From assembly GCA_949361645.1 (NCBI GenBank), contig OX442435.1, forward strand, positions 1,833,853 through 1,897,852: a DNA stretch of 64,000 bases, read 5' to 3'. Below are positions 24,202-36,588 of the stretch, in pieces. Position numbers and translations under genes: made by a program. How positions within the stretch are numbered: position 1 is the first letter of the stretch; each line of letters begins with the position of its first letter. Under the pieces are notes generated by a model. It ran no database searches. It was not told the origin of the DNA and worked only from the letters and a program-made list of their open reading frames with translations. This DNA comes from Spongilla lacustris (Eukaryota > Porifera > Demospongiae > Spongillida > Spongillidae).

Positions 24202-26019
24202 ACCATATTGTGAGAAGCATTTCATGGTATTATTACCATTTCAATTTCATCTGTAGAAGTGAGGCCATCGTGAAAGGCTATGTAACAGTTGCATAGGAAG
24301 ATGATTGTTTGGCTTTGATATGTGACAAAGGTGGATGTGGAAGCCCGGCTTGTTGAAGTAAATTTCCTTCACCCAAAGCTACATTTACCTGGCAAGTCCT
24401 ACAATTACCCAAAGAACCCGGACATCAATGGAGGTCTTACCAGCATTAAGAGCACTTAAAGCTAGAGAAGCTCTCAGGTTGTGAGTTACCTTAGCAATTT
24501 AGTTGCCTGAATAGACACAGAACATGATGCATGCACCTCTGCTAATTTAAGTTAGTTGTTGCTCAGATTACTAGAGAGATGTTTGGTGCATCCATGAAGA
24601 AGTCGATTGTTGCTCAGATATACATGTACATGTAGCTCTGGTGCACTCGTGAAGAAAAGTCGGTTGTTGCTTGATAACTCTGGTGCACCCGTGAAGTTAA
24701 AAGTCGATTGTTGCTCAGATATACATGTACATGTAGCTCTGGTGCACTCGTGAAGAAAAGTCGGTTGTTGCTTGATAACTCTGGTGCACCCGTGAAGTTA
24801 AAAGTCGATTGTTGCTCAGATATACATGTACATGTAGCTCTGGTGCACTCGTGAAGAAAAGTCGGTTGTTGCTCAGATAATCTATGTACAGTGCAACTGT
24901 GTATCGTGTTGAATCAAAAGTTCTTTTAAGAACTCGTTTGTCAGCTTGTCCTCACAATCTATTGAGGTAACATTCTGACAAACGTTACATTTACACAAGA
25001 AGTTACACCTTAGCGAATCTTGATTATCATAACAAAGAAGTGATCACATGGGTACAAGCACATGAACATGTAAATGTTTTGAAAGAGTTCTAGTACGCAT
25101 ATTAATGGTAAAAGAATGGTCCTTGTCCTGCCCAAGTGTCTGGCATAGGTCCAGCTGTCCATGGTAACGCTGCCTGGGACCATGACTGTGATGGTGACTG
25201 GAGCTGAATCCTTGGTGGAAACTGGACTATTGCAGCTACTGGTGGCCTCACCATTACAGGCAGTGGCTCTGGCTAATAGGAATGATGCAAGTATGAGTAT
25301 GAGGAATGGATGATGAGCATGGTGAGGAAAAACATGAAGATGGATGTGTTGAATGACTTGAACGTGTTTGCCGAGTACAGTGACGTGGTGAAGAACATCT
25401 TGGATGACTTAAGTGGCGTGGTGATCCAGGTGAATAGTACGGCAGCTCATCCGCACTGTATACTCACAAGAAAAGAGACCATGGTTCATGAACCATATTG
25501 TGAGATGCATGTAGTTGAATGCCAAAGGAGGTATGGTATCTTGCACATCCCAATGACAATGTGTTTGGTGCATGTGCTGGAGGGTTGGTGCACCCCATGC
25601 CATAGAAGGTGTGGTGTCTTGCACATCCCGATGACACTGTGTTTGGCGCATGTGATGGAGGGTTAGTGCACCCCATGCCATAGAAGGTGTGGTGTCTTGC
25701 ACATCCCAATGACAGTGTGTTTGGTGCATGTGCTGGAGGGTTAATGCACAAGCTTATCTTATCTAATATCAGTAACAAATTCATATGTAGGTGGGCCATA
25801 AAAGACTAGGCTATAACTTCTCAATGTGGGATACATCTACATTGGTGTGATAAGTTCAAACCTGGTACATTTTAAAATGTGGAGATAAACTCTGATGCAT
25901 GGGTTTCCAAGCTAGGTGACCTGGCATTAATACACGTACATGTAGCACCAAAACTGGGAGTGCACTAACATATTGCTGCACCCTACGTGGTTAAACTGCA
26001 CTGGCAGATGTGTATAGTG
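24202..26019. other. left-arm non-coding interval with short tandem repeats
   Basis: It holds three approximately 114-bp units at 24580-24890 (tacatgtagctctggtgcac type), a second partial copy of the transposase 3' end at 25435-25505 (the last finger and stop region, tacggcagctcatccgcact), and about 2.7 units of a roughly 77-bp repeat at 25530-25745 (cttgcacatcccaatgaca). No additional gene is supported. Confidence 0.75.
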
Positions 26020-27778
26020 TACTGATGTGAGGTGTGTGTAGTGTACTGATGTGTGGTGAATACATGTATGGTGTAGTGTGTGTTTAGTGTTCTGATGTGT
26101 GGTGTGTATAGTGTACTGATGTGTGGTGTGTATGTGTGGTGTGTATAGTGTACTGATGTGTGGTGTGTATAGTGTACTGATGTGTGGTGTGTATAGTGTA
26201 CTGATGTGTGGTGTGTATAGTGTACTGATGTGTGGTGTGTGTATGTGGGGTGTGTGTATGTGTGGTGTGTATAGTGTACTGATGTGTGGTGTGTGTATGT
26301 GTGGTGTGTATAGTGTACTGATGTGTGTACTGATGTGTGGTGTGTGTATGTGTGGTGTACGTATGTGTGGTGTGTATAGTGTACTGATGTGTGGTGTGTG
26401 TATGTGGTGTGTACAGTGTACTGATGTGTGGTGTGTATAGTGTACTGATGTGTGGTGTGTGTATGTGTGGTGTGTGTATGTGTGGTGTGTATAGTGTACT
26501 GATGTGTGGTGTGTGTATGTGTGGTGTGTATAGTGTACTGATGTGTGGTGTGTATAGTGTACTGATGTGTGGTGTGTATAGTGTACTGATGTGTGGTGTG
26601 TGTATGTGTGGTGTGTACAGTGTACTGATGTGTGGTGTGTATAGTGTACTGATGTGTAGTGTGTGTATGTGTGGTGTGTATAGTGTACTGATGTGTGGTG
26701 TGTATAGTGTACTGATGTGTGGTGTGTATAGTGTACTGATGTGTGGTGTGTGTATGTGTGGTGTGTATAGTGTACCGATGTGTGGTGTGTGCATGTGTGG
26801 TGTGTATAGTGTACCGATGTGTGGTGTGTGTATGTGTGGTGTGTATAGTGTACTGATGTGTGGTGTGTGTATGTGTGGTGTGTATAGTGTACTGATGTGT
26901 GGTGTGTATAGTGTACTGATGTGTGGTGTGTATAGTGTACTGATGTGTGGTGTGTATAGTGTACTGATGTGTGGTGTGTATAGTGTACCGATGTGTGGTG
27001 TGTGTATGTGTGGTGTGTATAGTGTACTGATGTGTGGTGTGTATAGTGTACTGATGTGTGGTGTGTATAGTGTACTGATGTGTGGTGTGTATAGTGTACT
27101 GATGTGTGGTGTGTATGTGTGGTTTGTATAGTGTACTGATGTGTGGTGTGTATAGTGTACTGATGTGTGGTGTGCGTATGTGTGGTGTGTATAGTGTACT
27201 GATGTGTGGTGTGTGTATGTGTGGTGTGTATAGTGTACTGATGTGTGGTGTGTATAGTGTACTGATGTGTGGTGTGTATAGCGTACTGATGTGTGGTGTG
27301 TATAGTGTACTGATGTGTGGTGTGTATAGTGTACTGATGTGTGGTGTGCGTATGTGTGGTGTGTATAGTGTACTGATGTGTGGTGTGTATAGTGTACTGA
27401 TGTGTGGTGTGCGTATGTGTGGTGTGTATAGTGTACTGATGTGTGGTGTGTATAGTGTACTGATGTGTGGTGTGTACAGTGTACTGATGTGTGGTGTGTA
27501 TAGTGTACTGATGTGTGGTGTGTATAGTGTACCGATGTGTGGTGTGTATAGTGTACTGATGTGGTGTGTATAGTGTACTGATGTGGTGTGTATAGTGTAC
27601 TGATGTGTGGTGTGTATAGTGTACTGATGTGTGGTGTGTATAGTGTACCGATGTGTGGTGTGTATAGTGTACTGATGTGGTGTGTATAGTGTACTGATGT
27701 GTGGTGTGTATAGTGTACCGATGTGTGGTGTGTATAGTGTACTGATGTGGTGTGTATAGTGTACTGATGTGTGGTGGG
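26020..27778. repeat. 24-bp minisatellite, about 1.75 kb
   Basis: Dozens of copies of the unit gtgtactgatgtgtggtgtg plus tata, with variants where tgtgtatg replaces one step. Because the unit is a multiple of three, long stop-free frames of several hundred codons appear on both strands. They are artefacts of the repeat. It has no counterpart in the right arm of the foldback element. Confidence 0.95.
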
Positions 27779-27784
27779 TATGTA

Positions 27785-28540
27785 CACTGTACATCTGTGT
27801 CGTTAAGGGGTTACCTCTGTAAACCTTATGTATGTTTCGTTATGGGGTTACCTGTACACCATACATCTGTTTCATCAAGGGGTTACCTGTACACCATACA
27901 TCTGTTTCATCAAGGGGTTACCTGTACACCATACATCTGTTTCATCAAGGGGTTACCTGTACACCATACATCTGTTTCATCACCTGTACACCATACATCT
28001 GTTTCATCAAGGGGTTACCTGTACACCATACATCTGTGTCGTTAAGGGGTTACCTTTGTATGCTTTATGTATGTGTCGTTAATGTATGCGTTGTTAAGGG
28101 GTTACCTCATGTTGTACCCCCCCCCCCCCCCCCCCCCATCATATACATATGTGTCATCAAGGGGTTACCTGTACACCATACATCTGTGTCGTTAAGGGGT
28201 TAACTCTGTATACCTTATGTATGTGTTGTTAAGGGGTTACCTGTACACTGTACTTCTGTGTCGTTAAGGGGTTACCTCTGTACACCATACATCTGTGTCA
28301 TCAAGGGGTTACCTTTACACAATACACATCTGTGTCGTTAAGGGGTTACCTCTGTAAACCTTATGTATGTGTTGTTAAGGGATTTAACCTCTTGTGTGTA
28401 CCCCATTCATCTGTGTCATCAAGGGGTTACCTGTACACCATACATCCGTGTTGTTAAGGGGATACCTCTGTACACCTTATGTATGTGTCATTAAGGGGTT
28501 ACCTGTACACCATACATCTGTGTCGTTTATGGATTTTTAC
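27785..28540 (+). repeat. minisatellite, left arm (mirrored at 31830-32710)
   Basis: Units of about 33-36 bp built on ggggttacctgtacaccata and catctgtgtcgttaa, with several variants. The inverse array with the same unit occupies the mirror position in the right arm. A poly-C run interrupts it at about 28117. Confidence 0.9.
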
Positions 28541-28599
28541 TTTTCACGTAGTGGTGATGTAATCCATCCAATGCTGTGAAAATCTAGGTCTGGGTGCGA

Positions 28600-29035
28600 G
28601 ACTAGTGACGACGGTGGTCCCATTTACACCCTGTACTAGTGTCTGCTGTGGGATCAAATCCATGGTCCCATTTACACACTGTAAGTGTATCTATTGTGGG
28701 GTCAAATCCATGGTCCCATTTACACACTGTACTTGAGTCTGTTTTAGGGTCAAATCTATGATCCCATTTACACCCTAAACTTGTGTCTGTTGTGAGATCA
28801 AATCCATGCTCCCATTTACACCCTGTACTTGTGTCTGTTGTAGGGACTCAAATCCATGATCCCATTTACACCCTGTACTTGTGATCAAATCCATGGTCCC
28901 ATTTACACCCTGTTCTTATGTCTGTTGTGGGGTCAAATACATGGTTCCATTTACACCCTGTACTTTTGTCTGTTGTGAGGTCAATTCATTGGTCCCATTT
29001 ACACCCTGTACTTTTGTCTGTTGTGGGGTCATACT
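28600..29035 (+). repeat. minisatellite, left arm (mirrored at 30960-31765)
   Basis: Units of about 50-55 bp, with core ggtcccatttacaccctgta then cttgtgtctgttgtggggtc. The inverse array lies in the right arm. Confidence 0.9.
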
Positions 29036-30540
29036 ACCAACAGGCCGGAGAGCTGCCAGCTGCCACATTACCAGGGTTGAATGGGGTTGTCACAAAGCTA
29101 GACCTCAGCATGTGGAGTGGAACCTTGAACTGGAGCCGACCTCAAACACTGGGACCAGCCACAATAGCCTTCTATCCTAGCCCCACACAGCTCCTCACTG
29201 CAAATGCACGTGAAGCCACTACATGTACCTATGAAACCATTAACCCCCACACTACAAGAGGAATTACTGGTAGGGGAACCATCGTGGAGCTACCAGCTTG
29301 CATTGGACAAATGGGGATGCCACCACTGGAGCAGCCTCCATTTGTAGAGTGTACATGCGTATACGTTTTTCTCTTCACACATTTTGTGCTGTACATGTGG
29401 ATCTGAACTACTGTAGACATGTACATGTACATGTTTTGTGCATTCTGGTGTGAAGCCATGCTGTTAGTGGTGAATATAGTTACTTGCCCTATCGGTACTG
29501 ATTGTGGTGGGTCTGCACCCGTGGTTGGTGTATATAGACAACCAAGGCTTGCAGAGGGCGTTTTGCCTACATGTACAGAGAACTAGTAGCAAAACATATT
29601 AGTGCCATTTTGAATCAATGTCACATAAATTGCAAGCACAGTCACAGCTACAATGTGTCACGGTGAAGACGTCAGAATTCATGACCACACAGCACTGTCA
29701 GAGATGTCACCAGACATTACCAGTGTAACCCAGTTTCACCTGTGCCCCACGGCCACTATACACTACCCGCGCACATACATTTTGGCAGAAACACCAGCCT
29801 AGGGCTAGGTATAACGTAGTTGATGAATCCATTAAATTTGTAGGGTCTATTAACTCCACTTGCATTGTGTGGTCATGAATTCTGATGTCTTCATCGTGCC
29901 ACATTGTAGCTGTGACTGTGCATGCGTGACATTCAAAATGGTACTTCCATATTTTGCTACTCGCGTAAAGTAAGGCCTTACAGTATGTAGTTCCCAGTAG
30001 GCAAAACGCCCTCTGCAAGCCTTGGTTGTCTATATACACCAACCACGGGTGCAGACCCACCGCAATCAGTACCGATAGGGCAGGTAAGTATATTCACCAC
30101 TAACAGCATGGCTTCACACCAGATAAAATTTACTCTGTATACGTACATGTACATGCACAAAACATGTACATGTCTACAGTAGACCTAGTTCAGATCTACA
30201 TGTACAACACAAAATGTGTGAAGAGAAAAACGTAGGCATGTACACTCAGTGGTGGTATCCCCATTTGTCCAATGCGAGATGGTAGCTCCACGATGGTTCC
30301 GGTCCCCTACTAGTAAGTACTCTAGTAGTGTGGGGGTTAATGGTTTCATAGGTAGTGGCTTCATTTGCATTTGCAGTGAGGAGCTGTGTGGGGCTAGGAT
30401 AGAGGGCCATTGTGGCTGGCCCCAGTATTTGGGGTCGGCTCCAGTTCAAGGTTCCACTCCACATAGCTTTGTGACGACCCCATTCAACCCTGGTAATGTG
30501 GCAGCTGGCAGCTCTCCGGCCTGTTGGTAGTACGATTACA
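29036..30540. repeat. centre of the giant foldback (nested hairpins)
   Basis: Unique blocks mirror each other around about 29785. The block 29036-29350 (ggccggagagctgccagctg onward) matches 30240-30535 inverted. The block 29440-29580 (tagttacttgccctatcggt) matches 29985-30115 inverted. The block 29625-29715 (cagtcacagctacaatgtg) matches 29868-29940 inverted. No gene is supported. Short open frames here are chance. Confidence 0.85.
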
Positions 30541-30959
30541 CCATATGTTAGAGGGGTTTTTAGGGGTGGGTGGGAGGGCTGGTCGTGTGGGGACTGAGAG
30601 TGCTATTGAGTAGGGGATGGCCTGGGCCTCTGATACAACTTGCAGTAGAGGAGGATAGGTAGTGGGAGATAGGGCCATGGGGGTGAATGGGGCATGTGTT
30701 AATCCAGTTCATGGCTCCCCTAATATAGTGGGGGGTGCCAATTCCTATCGCAGTGTGAGAGCTGCATTATTGTGGGGACCCCCAATGACCCTGTAGGATT
30801 TTTTAGCACCTGATTGCTCCCTTGCTGCCAGTCTGATAATTCCACCTGCAATTGCTCCATGCACTGGTGCTAACTGTCTGGACATGTAGTGTGGGGCTAT
30901 TAAGTTAACTTGCATTAATGGTTCTGTCCACTTGCAGTGAGGGAGTTGACCTGATTGGA
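30541..30959. other. right-arm-specific spacer
   Basis: This interval has no clear mirror partner in the left arm. It contains several gtggggaccccc-type G/C runs and no gene that I can support. Confidence 0.5.
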
Positions 30960-31765
30960 CCCTGGGCCATTACAGGGTGTAAATGGGACCAATGCATTGA
31001 CCCCACAACAGACACACATACATGTACATGTACAGAGTGTAAATAGGACCATGGATTTGATCCTAAAACAGACACAAGTACAGGGTGTAAATGGGACCAT
31101 GGATTTGACCCACAATAGACAGAAGTACAGGGTGTAAATAGGACCAATGAACTGACCCCACAACAGACAAAAGTACAGGGTGTAAATGGGACCAATGAAT
31201 TGACCCCACAACAGACAAAAGTACAGTGTGTAAATGGGATCATGGATTTGATCACAAGTACAGGGTGTACATCAGATCATTGACCCCACAACAGACAAAA
31301 GTACAGGGTGTAAATGGGACCAATGAATTGACCCCACAACAGACAAAAGTACAGGGTGTAAATGGGACCAATGAATTGACCCCACAACAGACAAAAGTAC
31401 AGGGTATAAATGGGACCAATGAATTGACCCCACAACAGAAAAAGTACAGGGTGTAAATGGGACCAATGAATTTACCCCACAACAGACAAAAGTACATGCA
31501 GGGTGTAAATGGGAGCATGGATTTGATCTCACAACAGACACAGCTTTAGGGTGTAAATGGAACCATAGATTTGACCCTAAAACAGACTCAAGTACAGGGT
31601 GTAAATGGGATCATGCATTTGACCCGACAATAGATACACCTACAGTGTGTAAATGGGACTATGGATTTGACCCCAAAATACACACATACAGGATGTAAAT
31701 GGGACCATGGATTTGATCCCACAGCAGACACATATACAGGGTGTAAATGGGACCACCATCGTCAC
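30960..31765 (-). repeat. minisatellite, right arm (inverse of 28600-29035)
   Basis: Units with core tacagggtgtaaatgggacc and tgaccccacaacagacaaaa. It is longer than its left-arm partner, so the two arrays have changed length independently. Confidence 0.9.
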
Positions 31766-31829
31766 TAGTCTCACACCCAGACCTAGATTTTCACAGCATC
31801 AGATGGATTACATCACCACTACGTGAAAA

Positions 31830-32710
31830 GTAAAAATCCCTTAACGACACAGATGTATGGTGTACAGGTAACCCCTTGATGACACAGATGTATGGTGTGC
31901 AGAGGTAACCCTTAACGACACCGATGTACAGTGTACAGGTGACCCCTTAACAACACATACATAAGGTATACAGAGTTAACCCCTTAACGACACAGATGTA
32001 TGGTGTACACTGTACACTGTACAGGTGATACCATAACAACCCATACATATACATAAGGTGTGCAGAGGTAACACCTTAACGACACAGGTGTATGGTGTAC
32101 AGGTAACCCCTTGATGACACAGATGTATGGAGTACAGGTGACCCCTTAACAACACATACATAAGGTATACAGAGTTAACCCCTTAACGACACAGATGTAT
32201 GGTGTACACTGTACACTGTACAGGTAACAACCCATACATATACATAAGGTGTGCAGAGGTAACACCTTAACGACACAGATGTATGGTGTACAGGTAACCC
32301 CTTGATGAAACAGATTAATGGGGTACACACAAGAGGTAACCCCTTAACAACACATACATAAGGTATATAGAGGTAACCCCTTAACGACACAGATGTATGG
32401 TGTTCAGGTAACCCCTTGATGACACAGATGTATGGTGTACAGGTGATACCTTAATAACACATACACAAAGTGTACAGAGGTAAAAACCCTTTAACGATAC
32501 AGATGTATGGTGTACAGGTAACCCCTTGATGACACAGATGTATGGTGTACAGGTGATACTGTAATAACACATACACAAAGTGTACAGAGGTAAAAACCCT
32601 TTAACGATACAGATGTATGGTGTACAGGTAATCCCTTGATGACACAGATGTATGGTATACAGAGTTAACCCCTTAACGACACAGATGTATGGTGTACACT
32701 GCAGAGGTGA
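31830..32710 (-). repeat. minisatellite, right arm (inverse of 27785-28540)
   Basis: Units built on taaccccttaacgacacagat and gtatggtgtacag. It ends just before the transposase pseudogene of the right arm. Confidence 0.9.
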
Positions 32711-32739
32711 CCTTAAACTACATAAAAAGCATGCATCTC

Positions 32740-34095
32740 ACAATATGGTTCCTTTGTCATGAACCATTATTGGTCTTGTTGTGAGTATACAGTGCGGCTG
32801 GGGTGCCGTACGTCTTGCCACACACCGAACTGGAAAATGGCCTGTCAATTTCAGATATTAGCGTATGCCTCGCGGCTTGTGCTTGGCTGGACCCTGGCTT
32901 CTTTTGTCAACGCTGGAATCTGTGTTCATCACCTGGAACAGCAGGCTGCTTGTGAGTGTTCTTTTTGTGCAGGGACAGGGCCTGGCTACTGGCATACTTG
33001 TTGCGACATACATGTACAGTGCATTGGTAGGCAAGGATTAGTTCAGACCTGGGTCTGCATTTCCTCCTGCCAGAAACAGTGTCAGCTATTACCTTCACCT
33101 TGCAATTCACTGTGAGTGTCATCTGCAGACTGTAAGTAAGTGAGGAAGGTCTTGGTTTGTCATTTTCTGCTACTGCATGGGATGAAGCATTACCGCATGG
33201 ATATATAGGAAGAGTTGGCCTCTAAGCTTTGTGAAGGCTTTGGACAACACCTTGTCCCTTTTCTTGGGGTCACGACCGTATTCCCTCACCTTCTCGTACA
33301 GGTACAGTGACCGCATCAGGGACAATCCACTGGGGGTAATAACAGGTGGCATCACTTGGCTCTGATAAGCCTCCTGTATGTCCTTTATGGCCACTCCAGC
33401 CCTCAGCATGCTCATCTCGGTGGGGTTTGTGTCCGATGGCAAGGTCTCCATCCTCATGACACCAGGGTGGTCTTGATCAAACTCAAATGTGTGGTAGTGT
33501 CTTAGGCCAACCAGAGGACCAAACCACTGGCTCAAGAAGGCATTCCAGTCCTGGTACAGCTGTGACACACAAGTGACATCCTGGCCACACTGCCGGACAC
33601 AGTCAGCTAGGTTCTGCTGTAAGTCCATTGGGATGTGTGGCTTCCCTTGATTGAAATTGTGGGGGCTGCCAACTCCATTTGCAGCGAGAGGGATAGCAGT
33701 GTTTCCACTGGTATACCATTGTGGAGGCTGACCCCACTGGTTAGTTTGTGGCTCGTGTGTAGGGTCTGATATGGGTAGGTGGTTCCATAGGTAGTGCGGG
33801 TTGGTGGCGTCTGCTGCTGGTTATGCGGGGCTGCTGTCTGGACTTGCAATGCAGTGAGGCATATGTGGGGGTGGGGCTGGTGTCCATCCGCAGCTGTGGG
33901 AATCAGGGTCTGGGTACGAGACTAGGGCTGCTGGCTCTTAGTCATTTAGGGGCTGCTCACTCCCTACAACCACCATCGTCAGTCGTCGTCAGTAGTATAA
34001 CCACCGTCACTACCGTTCTCAATCTCCCCACCTCGCTCGAACTCGTCCGCCGATTGAAACTCTTGCGAGCGTGTTGTCTTCAGTGGACGTCGCCA
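32740..34095 (-). pseudogene. decayed inverted copy of the transposase-like gene in the right arm
   Basis: Read on the minus strand, three blocks match the 875-residue protein. The N-terminal acidic coding region and start (about 33960-34095) are badly decayed. The block 33170-33628 matches roughly residues 580-710 (DLADCVRQCGQDVTCV, SDTNPTEMSMLRAGVAIKD and so on) at high identity. Sequence at 32750-33120 matches the two zinc-finger segments with stops and frameshifts. The catalytic centre region (residues about 110-575) is missing. The copy is orientated opposite to the intact gene, as expected if the arms are ancient inverse duplicates. Confidence 0.85.
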
Positions 34096-34099
34096 TATC

Positions 34100-34661
34100 T
34101 CCGTTATCTACATAGGAGATAACGAATAACAACTGTGACAGGGACGATACATTAAATACTTACTCATCAGATCTAGCTAGCGCAGTATGGGTGTGGCTAT
34201 AAGTTATCAAAGTCTCGGCCCACAGGAAGTAGTTGCATATTCATGTCTTTGATGAATGGAAGCGGGCCTCGCACGTCCAACGGCGCGATTCGAGCGGGAA
34301 ACGTGTACCAACTTTGCGCCGCTGTATCTCCGTAACGGATGACATAAAAATTAACGAACAGAACAAATCGATAGGTATAGGACCTCTCTACCTATAAACC
34401 GAATTTGAAGCGATTTCATTACTCCTACCTAAAGTTATGGCGGGTGTGAACCCGGTGGGGTATCGAACATTGCAATACTGGCACGGAGCAAGTGCAAGAC
34501 TCCAAAATGGATTTTAAAATAGAGAAATGGTGTAGTATGAAGTGTTGAAAATAGGAAGTCGATAGCTTTTACCATTCAGAAGTTATAGCGATTCAAACAT
34601 AAGGGAATTTTATAACATTTTATATATATATACGAAGGCTCATTTTGTCGTGAACTGTCCC
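34100..34661 (-). repeat. right terminal inverted repeat of the giant element
   Basis: The inverse of 21005-21560, with scattered differences (for example one copy has gatgacataaaa where the other has gaatacataaaa). The terminal 32 or so bases are identical. Confidence 0.9.
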
Positions 34662-34671
34662 ATATATATAT

Positions 34672-35493
34672 GGGAAAGTTTACGAGAAAAGGGACCTAGC
34701 GTGTATTATAAAAAAGTATAATAAAAATGCATTACGTTTGATTTGCTATAACTTCCGAACAGTTAATGCTATCAACTTCCTATTTTCAACACTTCATACT
34801 GCACCATTTCTCTACGGTAGAATACATTTTGGAGTCTTGCACTTGCTCCGTATCAGTATTGCAACGTTCGATACCCCACTGGGTTCAAACCCGCCATAAC
34901 TTTCGGTAGGAGTAATCAATTCGCTTCAAATTCGGTTTGTAGGTAGAGAGGTCCTATACCTATCGATTTGTTCTGTTCGTTAATTTTTATGCCATCCGTT
35001 ACAGAGATACAGTTGAACAAACTGCGTGCACGTTTTCCCGCTTGATTCGCGCCAATGCTATAATCCCCGCCTCCCCATACATTGAGCGGAACGCAATTTG
35101 CCCAAATCATTGGCGCGAATCGAGCGCGAAAATGGGCACGTAGTTTGTTCAACTGTAACTCCATAATGGATGGCATAAAAATCAACGAACAGAACAAATC
35201 GATAGGTATAGGACCTCTCTACCTACAAACCGAATTTGAAGCGAATTGATTACTCCTACCGAAAGTTATGGCGGGTTTGAACCCAGTGGGGTATCGAACG
35301 TTGCAATACTGATACGGAGCAGGTGCAAGACTCCAAAATGTATTTTACCATAGAGAAATGGTGCAGTATGAAGTGCTGAAAATAGGAAGGTGATAACTAT
35401 AACTGTTCGGAAGTTATAGCAAATCAAACGTAATGCATTTTTATTATACTTTTTTATAATAAACGCTAGGTCCCTTTTCTCGTAAACTTTCCC
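34672..35493. mobile_element. 822-bp palindromic relative of the giant element
   Basis: The tips are GGGAAAGTTTACGAGAAAAG and its inverse. The arms (about 390 bp each) are homologous to the subterminal part of the giant element, including acttgctccgtatcagtatt, cgccataactttcggtagga and cctatcgatttgttctgttc. The centre is near 35080. There is no gene. It sits within about 10 bp of the giant element, separated only by an (AT)n stretch, and was probably mobilised by the same enzyme. Confidence 0.9.
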
Positions 35494-35510
35494 ATATATA
35501 TATATATATA

Positions 35511-35544
35511 TATCAGTTATTGGATTGATGTGTAGCATGCTACA
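35511..35544 (+). repeat. 3' LTR, second half
   Basis: It matches the end of the 5' LTR (attgatgtg.agtatgctaca at 19536-19555) and resumes the LTR broken at 20950. Confidence 0.65.
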
Positions 35545-36588
35545 AAAGGCACTCTAAGGAACTTTTAGTCTTGTATACAATGTGATCATGAAACCATACC
35601 TTGTCACGTATCTCACTCCACAATGATGTAAGTGCTACATGTATAAATCAATCAGCATGACTTATGGCATTGTTGTACTGCCTATTTGTACTTGGGTAAG
35701 TCTATTGGACCTGATAGATTGTGACAGGTAGGAGGATATCCAATACTAGTAGTGAGCCTAACAGCCTGCACCGCACATACTGTCCTTCTGCAGAGCAACT
35801 GTCGCCAACTTCTCCCTGCATGTTGTCTTATTAAAGTACCCACATTATGCACTGCAACAAAATTTAACACAAAGCAACAATGCCCCGAAGGCTACAGGCC
35901 CCTATAAGAACAAGGCTGTGCTGTCCTGGCAACCAAAAATGGGTCATAAGAAAATCAGTAACAGAAATGTTGTCATCATAGTATGCTGTTTAGAGGTTCT
36001 CGTGAAAGAACTGTATGAGGGAAGGTAGGGGAAAACGTTTTGTGCCAGACCTTGTTACATGTACGTACATTGTGGTACATAAAAGAAATGTCCTGAAGAC
36101 ATGGTCACATGCAGTAAATATAATAAGAAGGATCAAAGATTAGTATGGTGTGGCCTTGCAGTTAGCCAGTGCTACTTAGCTATGCTATGCACATAATATT
36201 GAAACATAATATTGAAGGCGTATTGTACATAGTGAAGTTCAGCCAGCGATAATATTATCTCTGGTTCAGCTACTAATGGGAACATTCTCCAGACCTTATT
36301 GTGTACTCTAAACTCTAATTAGTTAACACCTTCTTTCTGTCCAATCACCACGCTGGTCATGTGCTGCACGTGTAATGACACCTCAGCCCTGCATATGCCT
36401 GCTACACCGATCTCCTAGACTCTAATATCTTTCGTAGGCCTATTTCAAGCACCTTCTTAACCACGCTGCACACATAACGACACATTAGTCAGATGCAAGT
36501 GCAACCAAGTGCGACAAACTGAACTGCTGCTAACCATTCCGATCCAAACCGCGATCCGTACATTCCAAATGTGGATGTGACAATAAAT
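35545..36588. other. intergenic, no gene seen
   Basis: Unique AT-rich sequence. Open frames are short and lack recognisable features. Confidence 0.5.

Larger units (their letters stand above)
21005..34661. mobile_element. giant 13.66-kb foldback DNA transposon
   Basis: The ends are GGGACAGTTCACGACAAAAT at 21005 and its perfect inverse ending at 34661. Terminal inverted repeats of about 555 bp continue into a symmetrical interior. Blocks of the left arm recur inverted, in mirror order, in the right arm: minisatellite at 27785-28540 with 31830-32710, minisatellite at 28600-29035 with 30960-31765, unique block 29036-29230 with 30340-30535, unique block 29440-29580 with 29985-30115, and a last hairpin 29625-29715 with 29868-29940. 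The left arm carries an intact 875-codon gene. The right arm carries a decayed inverted copy of it. Both ends abut (AT)n, so the target duplication cannot be read. The superfamily is unassigned. Confidence 0.85.

Noticed and set aside
25983..27794. Stop-free frames of over 500 codons (Thr/His/Tyr-rich) on the minus strand and others on the plus strand
   Set aside because: They are translations of a 24-bp minisatellite whose unit is a multiple of three. No start context, splice sites or non-repeat sequence supports a gene.
27752..28579. Open frames with repeated HHTSVSSRGYL-type peptides
   Set aside because: They are translations of the mirrored minisatellite. The same appears on the opposite strand in the right arm.
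25983..32710. Possible CRISPR or telomere-like array
   Set aside because: The units are directly adjacent without unique spacers, the genome is eukaryotic, and the units do not match telomere repeats.
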